A DNA stretch of 64,000 nt from Planctomycetota bacterium (GTDB taxonomy: Bacteria > Planctomycetota > Planctomycetia > Planctomycetales > Planctomycetaceae), in NCBI GenBank assembly GCA_014584345.1, contig JACTNB010000024.1:186001-250000 (forward strand), given 5' to 3'. The position numbers were made by a program, and so were the translations under genes. Of this stretch, positions 46,749 to 54,746 are shown in pieces; positions within the stretch are counted from its first letter, which is position 1; each line of letters begins with the position of its first letter. Under the pieces are notes generated by a model that saw only the letters and a list, made by a program, of their open reading frames with translations, was not told the origin of the DNA and did not search any database.

Positions 46749-48341
46749 ATGAAAGACTCCGTGCATCCCGACCCCAACGATAAGAATTCGACCTGGAAAT
46801 CCCTTGCCGGGAATCTGTTCGGCATTGAATTCGACGATCAGGCAATTCCCGATGATCTCGACCTTGATGCCGTCGCCGATGCTGTCGAACAACTCGCCCC
46901 TCAGGAAACACCCTCGGCTGAGCAGCCTGCACAAACAGTCAACGACGAAATTCTGCACGGCTGGCCCGACGAGAAAGCAAAAGCGGTCACCTCTTCCACA
47001 TCCACTCCGGCAGAGGCGGTAAACATCTGTTCGCCGGCCGCCGAGGTCCCCCAACAGACTACCGAAAAGAAATCCGTGCGTCGCAAACCCCAAGCATCCA
47101 CCCAGCGTTCTTCGTATGATGACGAAGATTTATTCGGCTTCGGCATTATCGATCAATCCAGCGAAGAAGAGGCGGAACTCGAAGAGGACGACGACGAAGA
47201 CGAAGTCCTTGAGGGATCTCCCGTGGCGAGATCGGAGATTCGGGAAGTAGAACCGGTGGCTCTCGAACCGGAAGCTTCCGTCGAGGAAGAGTTGACCCTG
47301 GAAGATTTCGACTTCGAACAGGATCTGTTCGAGGAACCCCCACCGCGCCCCAAATCGCGCCCCGCAGAACAATCACGCGCCCCGGAACCGACTCGCAGCG
47401 AGGTTCCCGCACCTCCCCCTGAATCCGGTAAACGGAAGACCACTGCGGACGACGACGACGACTTCTGGTCCTCTCTGGAAGACTGGGACGTCAGCCAGGA
47501 AAGCTCTCGCAAGCCGAGACGCGAACGCCCCGAGAGGTCCTCGGAAGGCCGCAGGGAACGCCCCACTCGGGCAGTCCGTTCCGAAGTTGAGGAACACGTT
47601 GAACAAGTTGAAAAAGAGGTTGCCCCCGCCAGATCGCGCTCCGAAGAGACACGTACGGAAGACAGTCCCACCAGCGAGGGGGATTCGTCCCGCAAACGTC
47701 CCCGTCGTCGTCGACGCCGAGGTCGCGACCGCGAATCCGTCGCCACCGGTGAGAGCGCCACTTCGCCCGCGCGGGAACCAGTGGAATCCGAGATCGACCC
47801 CGAAATTATCGATCGCCTCTGGAATGAAAATGAAGAGGAGGAAGTGGACAGGCCAGTGGCTTCTCCCAAGGTCGCGCGGGAAGCCGAACGCGAACCCAGG
47901 AGGATCTCTCGCGAAGACCGAGGGAACGCCCGTCGAGGACAACGCGAAACTCCACGTTCCGAAACCCCCGTCGCCGAAATACCTCCCGCTCCCCGCACCG
48001 AGATACCCAGCGACATCGAGGTGGTGGACGATATCGGCGACAGCGAAGCCTCCGCCCGCAAATACAAGAGCGTTCCCACCTGGTCCGAAGCGATTGGCAT
48101 GATTGTCCGTCGGCGGGATCCCGAAGGGAACCGGGGACGCGGTCGCCGCGAGGCCCCGCGTCGCGATTCCGCTGCAGGTGAAACGTCTCGGAGTGAAAGT
48201 TCTCGCTCGGAAGCTTCCCGCAGCGAGTCTTCCCGATCGGGTGCGGAGTCTCCCCGGGAGACCACGGCCTCCAGCGACAAACCACGCGACGAAGACAAAC
48301 GAAACCGGCCCCGCCGACGCCCCCGTCGCAGGGAAGAGTAG
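46749..48341 (+). CDS. Large disordered acidic/arginine-rich protein
   Basis: A 530-residue protein of very biased composition. Residues 1-60 have a helix-forming, acidic start (WKSLAGNLFGIEFDD). Residues 100-250 are dominated by Glu and Asp (EEEAELEEDDDEDEVLE). From about 265 on, Arg-rich stretches (RKRPRRRRRRGRDR) alternate with acidic ones, and the end holds an SRSESSRSEASRSE repeat and a final basic tail. One short segment looks folded and conserved (YKSVPTWSEAIGMIV, about 440-455); I recall a similar segment in other planctomycete proteins. Charge blocks of this kind suit RNA or nucleoid binding or phase separation. The ATG at 46749 starts the charged region. No enzyme motif is visible. 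Confidence 0.75.
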   Translation: MKDSVHPDPNDKNSTWKSLAGNLFGIEFDDQAIPDDLDLDAVADAVEQLAPQETPSAEQPAQTVNDEILHGWPDEKAKAVTSSTSTPAEAVNICSPAAEVPQQTTEKKSVRRKPQASTQRSSYDDEDLFGFGIIDQSSEEEAELEEDDDEDEVLEGSPVARSEIREVEPVALEPEASVEEELTLEDFDFEQDLFEEPPPRPKSRPAEQSRAPEPTRSEVPAPPPESGKRKTTADDDDDFWSSLEDWDVSQESSRKPRRERPERSSEGRRERPTRAVRSEVEEHVEQVEKEVAPARSRSEETRTEDSPTSEGDSSRKRPRRRRRRGRDRESVATGESATSPAREPVESEIDPEIIDRLWNENEEEEVDRPVASPKVAREAEREPRRISREDRGNARRGQRETPRSETPVAEIPPAPRTEIPSDIEVVDDIGDSEASARKYKSVPTWSEAIGMIVRRRDPEGNRGRGRREAPRRDSAAGETSRSESSRSEASRSESSRSGAESPRETTASSDKPRDEDKRNRPRRRPRRREE

Positions 48342-48718
48342 TCCACTCTGTTCACCTAGGCGCTGCTGAAAAACAGGTCTGCCGCTGGAAAGTACGTCTC
48401 GACGGAACCCGAGGTTAACTCACGTTTCTCACGCAGTTACCAATCCGGTAAATTTTTGACTCGATAGTGCCAGGAATTCTAGCCGCGCCCGTCAGGAAGC
48501 GGGCCAGGCGGGCCGTTCCTCAAGGAACACTCCTTGGACATAACATTATTCTGGCAATGTATGCGATGAACCAGGGCCCAGCCTGGCCCATTTCCGCGAC
48601 AGGCGCGGCTCGTTCGTCGTAGTCAGTAATCCTGTTTGATTGACCGGGCGGGAAATCCGGCTTCACACACCTGCGGGCAACGAGCCTTTGCCGCAATGCG
48701 AACGGGAAACCGCGTGTC
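48342..48718. other. Intergenic region with a family A repeat
   Basis: About 375 bases with no gene. A full family A repeat fills the second half and ends about 60 bases before the squalene/phytoene synthase start, so the promoter of that gene may lie partly inside the repeat. Confidence 0.55.
48479..48660. repeat. Family A palindromic repeat, full copy 5
   Basis: Left arm 48479-48506 is identical to the arms at 15883 and 20263. The right arm (48584-48614) has several changes. The right flank (agtcagtaatcctgtttgat) agrees with copies 2 and 3, as does the closing aaatccgg. Confidence 0.85.
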
Positions 48719-49630
48719 ATGTCCGAGCCCATTCCCGTGACCTTGCCAGAGTCTTACCGGTATGCATGTCGCGTCACCCGGAAATCGGGGAGCAGTTTTC
48801 GCCTGTCGTTCCTGTTGCTGCCGCGTTCCCAATATCGGGCAATGTGCGTGCTGTATGCCTTTATGCGGCTCACGGATGATCTGGCCGATGCCTGCCTCCC
48901 GGCGGAGTCTGCTGAAAACTTCCGGGAGACGGCTTTGCACCAATGGCGCTCGCAACTCCAGGCGTGTCTGATCGAGGGACGCGATACACATCCCCTGCAC
49001 CCCGCCTTGAGGGCCGTGGTGCGGGAGTATTCGCTTGAGCCTCACTGGCTGGAAGATGTTATCACGGGAGTGGAATACGACCTGCACCCCAGGTTGCTCC
49101 CCAGTTACGCAGAATTGCAGCACTATTGTTACCTGGTGGCAGGCACGGTCGGGTTGTGTTGCCAGGCCCTGTGGCGCGCGGATATTACCCGCACCCGCGC
49201 ACTGGCTATCACCTGTGGCGAAGCCTTTCAGCTTACTAATATCCTGCGCGATCTCCGCGAAGACGCGCTGCAAAACCGTTGTTATCTGCCTCAGGACGAA
49301 CTGGCCCGGTTTCACTGCTCACCGGAAACCTTTCGGCTGGCGGATGCTTCGCCGAATGTACTTGCCCTGCTGGAGTTTCAGATCGAACGGGCCCGGCAAG
49401 CGTATCAAACCGCCCTGCAACTCGATGCCTGCCTGACAGGACCGGGCAGACGCATGTTTCGGGTGATGTTTCGCACCTACGCCAGCCTTCTGGAAAAAAT
49501 CGCGAGAAACCCTGCTGAAACACTCTTCCGCCGCGCGAAACTCTCGCGCCGGCAACGACTCGCCATTCTGTTGACTGCTCCCCATCAACAGCCACGCATT
49601 TTCCCGGCTTGCGCAGTTCCCGAAGATTGA
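48719..49630 (+). CDS. Squalene/phytoene synthase family protein
   Basis: A 303-residue head-to-head prenyl synthase. Both aspartate motifs that bind the diphosphates through Mg2+ are present: YAFMRLTDDLADA (Asp53, Asp54, Asp57) and NILRDLREDA (Asp178, Asp182), and RSQYRAMCVLYAF is the typical lead-in. The family joins two farnesyl or geranylgeranyl diphosphates to presqualene diphosphate or phytoene. Sequence alone does not tell HpnC, HpnD or CrtB apart; LTNILRDLREDALQNRCYLP is closest to HpnD/CrtB types. No other hopanoid or carotenoid gene is adjacent. The ATG at 48719 is preceded by GGGAAACC. Confidence 0.88.
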   Translation: MSEPIPVTLPESYRYACRVTRKSGSSFRLSFLLLPRSQYRAMCVLYAFMRLTDDLADACLPAESAENFRETALHQWRSQLQACLIEGRDTHPLHPALRAVVREYSLEPHWLEDVITGVEYDLHPRLLPSYAELQHYCYLVAGTVGLCCQALWRADITRTRALAITCGEAFQLTNILRDLREDALQNRCYLPQDELARFHCSPETFRLADASPNVLALLEFQIERARQAYQTALQLDACLTGPGRRMFRVMFRTYASLLEKIARNPAETLFRRAKLSRRQRLAILLTAPHQQPRIFPACAVPED

Positions 49631-49775
49631 GTCTGCGACGGGAATTTCATTTTGGGTGTTTTGTGTCGTTTGCGCTGGATTTGATGAAAATCATTGCTAT
49701 CCTAAACGTGGCACTTATGCCACCCGACGCAGTGGTCGCAAATAATCCAGAAACCCCAGATATCCGAGAGAAGCC

Positions 49776-50912
49776 ATGATGACGGTTCGACCGAGTGTTT
49801 GTTGGAGTGTCATTCTCCTCCTGGCGGGAGTGATCGGCGAAGCCGATGCTGGTCCGAGACGTGCCTGCCGACTCTGGAATTGCGGAGTGGGTGGTTACAA
49901 TTGCTTCGACCCCGCGTGTTGCCTCCCCTGCGGGCCGATCTGTCCGCCGGTGCAGTTCCAGGATGTGGAATGTCAGGTGCTCGTCCCCCAGACGCACTAT
50001 GAAGCACGCAGAATTCTGGTGACGCAATACACGCAGCAGATGCGGGAGCAGGTGGTCACCACCTATCGACATGTACCGCGCGAGATCGTCCGCCAAGTCA
50101 ATCATGTGGTGATGGATCCCGTGCAGCGGGAACGTGAAGTCCCCGTGGTTACATGCCGCCCGGTGTGGGAAGAAATTCAGGTTCCCTATCATTACTGCGA
50201 GCCCGTTTACGAACAGCATCAGGCCGTTCGGGTCGTGATGGATCCCGTATGGGAAAATGTGGAACGCCCCTATACAGTCATGGTTCCCCATCAGCAGTGG
50301 CATGTGGGGCAGCGGATGGTCTGCCGCTGGGAACCGGTGCAAACCACCCGCCCGGTCTGCGTCGATCGTGGTCACTGGGAAGAGGTCGTGGTCGGCATGG
50401 TCCCCATGTGTCACCCGTGCGATCCCTGCCACACGGTCTGTCGCCCCTTGACTTGTCGGGTGTGGAAACCCTGCCTGGTTCAGGAACAGGTTCCCTGCAC
50501 CACGTTTCGCCCCGTGCAGGTTCCCGTCGAATTCCGATATTGCACCACGGAGTGGGTCCCGCAGCAGCACGTTGCGGTTCAGCGCGTCTGCCGACTGCAA
50601 CCACGGGAAGTCCCCTGCCACTATACAACCTGCCGCTGGGTCACTCGTGTCGCTCACCGCATGGTTCGCGTCTGCCGACAAGTTCAGGAAACCTCCGTGC
50701 GAATCGAACGATTCACGGAATGGGTTCCCCGCAATGAAGTGCGCGAAGTCCGATGCATCGTGCACGACTGCGTGCCAACACAGCAGGTGATTCAGGTTCC
50801 GGTTTGTGTCCCGGTCCAGGTCGAACGGGAAATCCACGTTCCAGTCTGCACGCTGGTCCCGCAAGTCGTCGTCCGTCGCGTGCCCGTCCTCTGTCCGACC
50901 GGCCTGCATTAG
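49776..50912 (+). CDS. Cysteine-rich YTV-type exported wall protein
   Basis: A 378-residue protein with a signal peptide (about 1-25, ending EADA). The mature chain is rich in Cys, Val, Arg, Gln and Tyr and built from irregular repeats of about 25 residues in which VP, PVW and YTV-like phrases recur (ENVERPYTVMVPHQQW, VPCTTFRPVQVPVEF, CVPVQVEREIHVPVC). YTV domains were first described in cell-wall proteins of Rhodopirellula baltica, where disulfide-linked proteins build a proteinaceous wall. Twenty-odd cysteines would allow many cross-links here. Several Cys-Pro or Cys-x2-Cys pairs cluster at 35-60 (CFDPACCLPCGPICPP). GAGAGAAGCC precedes the ATG. Confidence 0.85.
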   Translation: MMTVRPSVCWSVILLLAGVIGEADAGPRRACRLWNCGVGGYNCFDPACCLPCGPICPPVQFQDVECQVLVPQTHYEARRILVTQYTQQMREQVVTTYRHVPREIVRQVNHVVMDPVQREREVPVVTCRPVWEEIQVPYHYCEPVYEQHQAVRVVMDPVWENVERPYTVMVPHQQWHVGQRMVCRWEPVQTTRPVCVDRGHWEEVVVGMVPMCHPCDPCHTVCRPLTCRVWKPCLVQEQVPCTTFRPVQVPVEFRYCTTEWVPQQHVAVQRVCRLQPREVPCHYTTCRWVTRVAHRMVRVCRQVQETSVRIERFTEWVPRNEVREVRCIVHDCVPTQQVIQVPVCVPVQVEREIHVPVCTLVPQVVVRRVPVLCPTGLH

Positions 50913-50923
50913 CATCACCCGCG

Positions 50924-50955
50924 TCTCCGAGCCGCACGCACTGGTGGCTCGGAGA
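50924..50955. terminator. Hairpin between convergent genes (possible terminator)
   Basis: Perfect 10-bp stem tctccgagcc (50924-50933) and ggctcggaga (50946-50955), 12-base loop. It lies between the 3' ends of the YTV gene and rlmN, so it could end both transcripts, though a T-run is missing. Its 3' half (gcactggtggctcgga) recurs at 53922-53937, so it may be part of repeat family C. Confidence 0.55.
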
Positions 50956-50973
50956 TTCGGCGTCTTGAAAATC

Positions 50974-52029
50974 TCAAGAACGCACGTTTTGCACGTGAGG
51001 CAGTCGTAGTTGTCCGCAGGCGGCATCGATATCGGCCCCCTTGCGTTTGCGAATGGTGGCTGCAATTCCGGCCTGTTCGAGAATCGCGGCAAACTGCCGC
51101 GCCTGGCGCGGCGAGGAGCCATCAATCGACAACAGGCTGACCGCGTTCATGGGGATCAGATTCACGTGGGCCTGCCGCCCCTCCAGTAGCGTGGCCAACT
51201 CGTGCGCTTGGGCCAGCGTATCGTTGATGCCGTTCAGCAGCACGTACTCATAGGTGACGCGGCGTCCGGTCTCGCGAAAGAAATCCTCCGCGGCTGCCAG
51301 CACGGCTTCAATCCCAATTTTCCGGTTGACGGGGACGATCTCGTCGCGGAGCCGATCGTTCGGAGCATGCAGGGAAACCGCCAGATTGTAGGCTTTACCC
51401 ACGGCGGCCAGTTCACGGATTTTCTCGGGCAAGCCAACGGTCGATACGGTGATCCGCCGTGCCCCCAGATTCAACCCGAGTGGATGCTGCATCCGTTCCA
51501 GCGCGGGAAGCAACTGCTGGAGATTCGCCAGCGGTTCCCCCATGCCCATCACCACCACGTTGGTCAGTTTTTCGTCGGGCCCCTGCAACCGATCGAGCCG
51601 TGCGACCTGCTCGAGGATTTCAGCCGTCGTCAGGTTTCGCGTCAATCCCGCCAAACCACTCGCGCAAAACACGCATCCCATGCCGCATCCCACCTGCGTA
51701 CTGATGCAGATGGTGTTGCGGTCGGGTTCGCGCATCAGCACGCATTCCACGAATTCCCCGTCGCGCAGTTTCAACAGCAGCTTTTCCGTGCGGTCGCTGG
51801 CCTGCTGATGCGAGGTGATCGTTGTGGTAAACAGGCTGAACTGTTCGCGGAGCAATTTTCGTAGCGATTCCGGAAGGTCGGTCATCTCCTCCCAGTCGGC
51901 AGCGCGGCGTGCATGAAGCCAGCGAAAAATCTGCTCGGCCCGGTAGCGGGGGAGACCTTGCGCAAGGCACCACCCCTCCAGTTCCTGGAAACTCAAACCG
52001 AAAATCGAAGGGGGAGCAGGGTGTGTCAT
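50974..52029 (-). CDS. rlmN: 23S rRNA (adenine2503-C2)-methyltransferase RlmN
   Basis: A 351-residue radical SAM enzyme. The iron-sulfur motif is C115-x3-C119-x2-C122 (QVGCGMGCVFCASG), with the GMGEPLANL SAM-binding motif and VSLHAPNDRLRDEIVP after it. Cys338 (DIDAACGQLR) is the conserved cysteine that forms the protein-RNA intermediate. It methylates C2 of A2503 in 23S rRNA and, in E. coli, A37 of some tRNAs. The start is the ATG at 52029. The gene is convergent with the YTV gene. Confidence 0.96.
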   Translation of the reverse strand: MTHPAPPSIFGLSFQELEGWCLAQGLPRYRAEQIFRWLHARRAADWEEMTDLPESLRKLLREQFSLFTTTITSHQQASDRTEKLLLKLRDGEFVECVLMREPDRNTICISTQVGCGMGCVFCASGLAGLTRNLTTAEILEQVARLDRLQGPDEKLTNVVVMGMGEPLANLQQLLPALERMQHPLGLNLGARRITVSTVGLPEKIRELAAVGKAYNLAVSLHAPNDRLRDEIVPVNRKIGIEAVLAAAEDFFRETGRRVTYEYVLLNGINDTLAQAHELATLLEGRQAHVNLIPMNAVSLLSIDGSSPRQARQFAAILEQAGIAATIRKRKGADIDAACGQLRLPHVQNVRS

Positions 52030-52356
52030 GGCTGGCGCGGGCCGCCTTAAGTGCGGAAAAAAGCCTTTCGGTCCGACAACAGGAGCCGATCTTCCTGCAG
52101 CATAGACAAAACCATCCGAGGGTCAAGGTGTGAACGAGAAACGGCGGGAAAGCCGCCACCGGCTGGCCGTTCCGTCCCCGCTGGCGTGCCCGTTTGCATT
52201 CCCCGGTGGGCCAGATAAGATAAAAGGATCAACAAACGCCACTGCATCGCCCGCCGTTTGTTCACTCTCGGGGAAGAACGGGGCTGAACTTGATCACTCA
52301 AGTGGGTCCTGGGTTTCCCGTCTACATCGGAATCATTTCAGACCAGGAGAATCGTG
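52030..52356. other. Divergent promoter region between rlmN and the aldehyde dehydrogenase
   Basis: About 330 bases between divergent genes; no coding frame is convincing. The promoters of both genes should be here, but I could not identify them. Confidence 0.45.
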
Positions 52357-53847
52357 ATGTCCACCGCCACCGCACAAGCGCCCTGCGTTGCTACTCCGCC
52401 CCAAGTGCCGGATCAACAACTCTTCATCGATGGGAAATTCGTCACCAGCGCTGCCGGGAAAACATTCACCGCCATCGATCCCTCCACCGGAAAAACGATC
52501 TGCCAAGTGGCGGAGGCCAGCGCGGCCGATGTCGATCGAGCCGTCCAGGCAGCCCGCAAGGCCCTGGAATCCGGACCCTGGAAGAAGATGTCCGCCACCC
52601 AACGCGGAGAGTTGATGTTCAAACTGGCCGACCTCGTGGAACAGCAGGCCGAGGAACTTGCCGTTCTCGAATCGTACAATTCCGGCAAAACGATTGCCCA
52701 TTCCCGGGGAGATGTCGCGGGCGTTGCCGCCTGGTTTCGTTATTACGCCGGCTTTGCCGATAAAATCGAAGGTCGCAGCATTCCACAGGATAACAACACG
52801 TTTTCCTACACCCTGCGCCAGCCGGTCGGCGTGGTGGGACAGATCATCCCCTGGAACTTCCCCTTGTTGATGCTCGCCTGGAAATGGGCACCCGCACTGG
52901 CGTGTGGCAACACGATCGTGATGAAACTGGCCGAACAGACGCCACTGACCGGATTGAAAATGGCGGAACTCGCCCGTCAGGCCGGCTTTCCCGATGGTGT
53001 CATCAATGTCCTCAACGGTATGGGAGAAACGACCGGGGCCGCCATTGTCGAACATCCGGGCATCGACAAAATCGCCTTCACGGGACATGTCGATACCGCC
53101 AAGATCATTCAGAAAGCAGCCGCGCATACCCTCAAACGCTGCACGTTCGAACTGGGAGGCAAAAGCCCGAACGTGATCTTTGCCGATGCCGACCTCCCCA
53201 AGGCGGTCGCCTGCGCCTCCGAAGCCATCTTCTTCAACGCGGGGCAATGCTGCACGGCAGGCAGCCGCCTGTTCGTGGAACGCAGTATTCAGCAGGAATT
53301 CGTCGAGGAACTGGCCAAGGTGGCCCGGCAACGCCGGTTGGGTAATCCCCTCGATTCCGCCACCGAACAGGGACCGCAAGTCTCTCGGGAACAGTTCGAT
53401 AAAATCCTCGGCTATGTCGAAAAAGGTCGCCAGGAAGGGGCGGAACTGGTGACAGGGGGCAATCGGTTCGGCGACGAGGGCTTCTTCATTGAGCCAACGA
53501 TCTTCAATCAGGTCAGCGACGAGATGACGATCGCACGCGATGAAATCTTCGGACCCGTTGTCAGCGTGCTCCCCTTCGAGGACATGCACGAAATGCTCGA
53601 TCGCGCCAACGATACCTATTACGGACTGGCCGCAGCCATCTGGACCAAGGATATCGACAAGGCACACCTCTACGCGCGGGAAGTCAAGGCGGGCACCGTC
53701 TGGATTAACTGCTATCACCAGTACAGCCCTTTGACTCCCTTCGGTGGATTCAAAATGTCCGGCAATGGCCGCGAAAACGGCGAAGCCGTCCTCGACCATT
53801 ACACCGAAACAAAAACCGTCACGATCAAACTGCACCCCAGCGAATAA
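52357..53847 (+). CDS. NAD(P)-dependent aldehyde dehydrogenase
   Basis: A 496-residue enzyme of the ALDH superfamily, of standard length. Catalytic residues are in place: Asn167 (IPWNFPL), Glu265 (FELGGKSP) and Cys299 (GQCCTAGSR). The DEIFGPV and FGGFKMSGNGRENG motifs are typical of the ALDH1/2-type betaine or retinal aldehyde dehydrogenases. It oxidises an aldehyde to the acid with NAD+ or NADP+. The NAD-binding loop reads GHVDTAK in place of the usual GSTEVG, a small oddity. The ATG at 52357 follows AGGAG at seven bases; a GTG one codon earlier is less likely. It is a lone gene; the substrate is unknown. Confidence 0.92.
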   Translation: MSTATAQAPCVATPPQVPDQQLFIDGKFVTSAAGKTFTAIDPSTGKTICQVAEASAADVDRAVQAARKALESGPWKKMSATQRGELMFKLADLVEQQAEELAVLESYNSGKTIAHSRGDVAGVAAWFRYYAGFADKIEGRSIPQDNNTFSYTLRQPVGVVGQIIPWNFPLLMLAWKWAPALACGNTIVMKLAEQTPLTGLKMAELARQAGFPDGVINVLNGMGETTGAAIVEHPGIDKIAFTGHVDTAKIIQKAAAHTLKRCTFELGGKSPNVIFADADLPKAVACASEAIFFNAGQCCTAGSRLFVERSIQQEFVEELAKVARQRRLGNPLDSATEQGPQVSREQFDKILGYVEKGRQEGAELVTGGNRFGDEGFFIEPTIFNQVSDEMTIARDEIFGPVVSVLPFEDMHEMLDRANDTYYGLAAAIWTKDIDKAHLYAREVKAGTVWINCYHQYSPLTPFGGFKMSGNGRENGEAVLDHYTETKTVTIKLHPSE

Positions 53848-53853
53848 CAGCCT

Positions 53854-53896
53854 GCCGCGAGGGCTTCGGGAATCCGTCTGCCATTATCCGACGCTG
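53854..53896. repeat. Dispersed repeat family C, copy 2
   Basis: Reverse complement of the 27617-27659 copy with a few changes; shared core includes cagacggattcccgaa (here ttcgggaatccgtctg). The following segment gcactggcggctcgga (53922-53937) also occurs, with one change, at 50938-50953. Confidence 0.7.
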
Positions 53897-54101
53897 GCGC
53901 GTACGGCTCGGGTTCACCCGCGCACTGGCGGCTCGGAAACTCCCATGAACGGAACACGCCCGGCGAAAATTCGACTTTTTGCCGGAATTGTTCTGTTTTC
54001 ATGAACCGAGGATTGACTTCCCCCGTATTCTTCGGTGAGAGTCCAAAAGGCAAACGGAATTCTTGTCCGCCCGGCAAATCCTCCCTCCCTAGAGGTGTGC
54101 G

Positions 54102-54692
54102 ATGGAAAACTTATATACCTGGTGTGCCGTGCTCGGAGGGGCCATTTTTCTGATTCAAATGGCCACGCTGATCATCGGATTCGATGGCTTTGATGCCGAC
54201 GTCGATTTCGATCACCCTCCCGGGGACTTGCTGTCTCACGATGGCTGGTTTGTCGGCATTGTCACGTTTCGCTCGCTCGTGGCGGCGCTGACCGTGTTCG
54301 GCCTGGTTGGCCTGGCCACGCCGCCACAGTTCGAGGCGATGCACTCGCTGGCGATTGCCTTCCTGGCGGGATTTGCCACCTTGTATGCGGTCGGCTGGAG
54401 TTTCAAGAAAATGTATGAAATCCGTTCCGATGGGACTGTCAACGTGCAGGATACGCTGGGCCTTGCGGGAACGGTCTATCTGGGCATACCCGGGCAGGAA
54501 ACCGGCCAGGGGAAAGTGACCATCAAAGTAGGGGGCCGGACAATGGAATATGCGGCCATGACGCGTGGCGAGCCGCTGAAAACGGGAACTGCGATTGTCG
54601 TCACCGGCATATTGAATCCCCAGACACTCGAAGTGGCCAGCGCGGCGGAAGTTCCCTCGCGGTCGGCTAGCCTGGCCGAAGCGGTCGAGTGA
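54102..54692 (+). CDS. NfeD-like membrane protein (flotillin partner)
   Basis: A 196-residue protein. Three hydrophobic helices (about 5-27, 50-72 and 78-100) are followed by a soluble C-terminal beta-barrel of OB type (TLGLAGTVYLGIPGQETGQG, TAIVVTGILNPQTLEV). This is the layout of short NfeD proteins such as B. subtilis YuaF, which is encoded with flotillin. GAGGTGTGCG precedes the ATG at 54102. It lies 54 bases before the flotillin gene and in the same direction, so they probably form an operon. Its role is to support flotillin-based membrane microdomains; details are unknown. Confidence 0.85.
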   Translation: MENLYTWCAVLGGAIFLIQMATLIIGFDGFDADVDFDHPPGDLLSHDGWFVGIVTFRSLVAALTVFGLVGLATPPQFEAMHSLAIAFLAGFATLYAVGWSFKKMYEIRSDGTVNVQDTLGLAGTVYLGIPGQETGQGKVTIKVGGRTMEYAAMTRGEPLKTGTAIVVTGILNPQTLEVASAAEVPSRSASLAEAVE

Positions 54693-54746
54693 AATCCGGG
54701 GTTCCAAATTCAAGTTCGAGTCTTCCTTTCCACAGGCAGGTGATTT

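Noticed and set aside
52333..53835. 500-codon open frame opposite the aldehyde dehydrogenase
   Set aside because: Antisense shadow; no recognisable motif.
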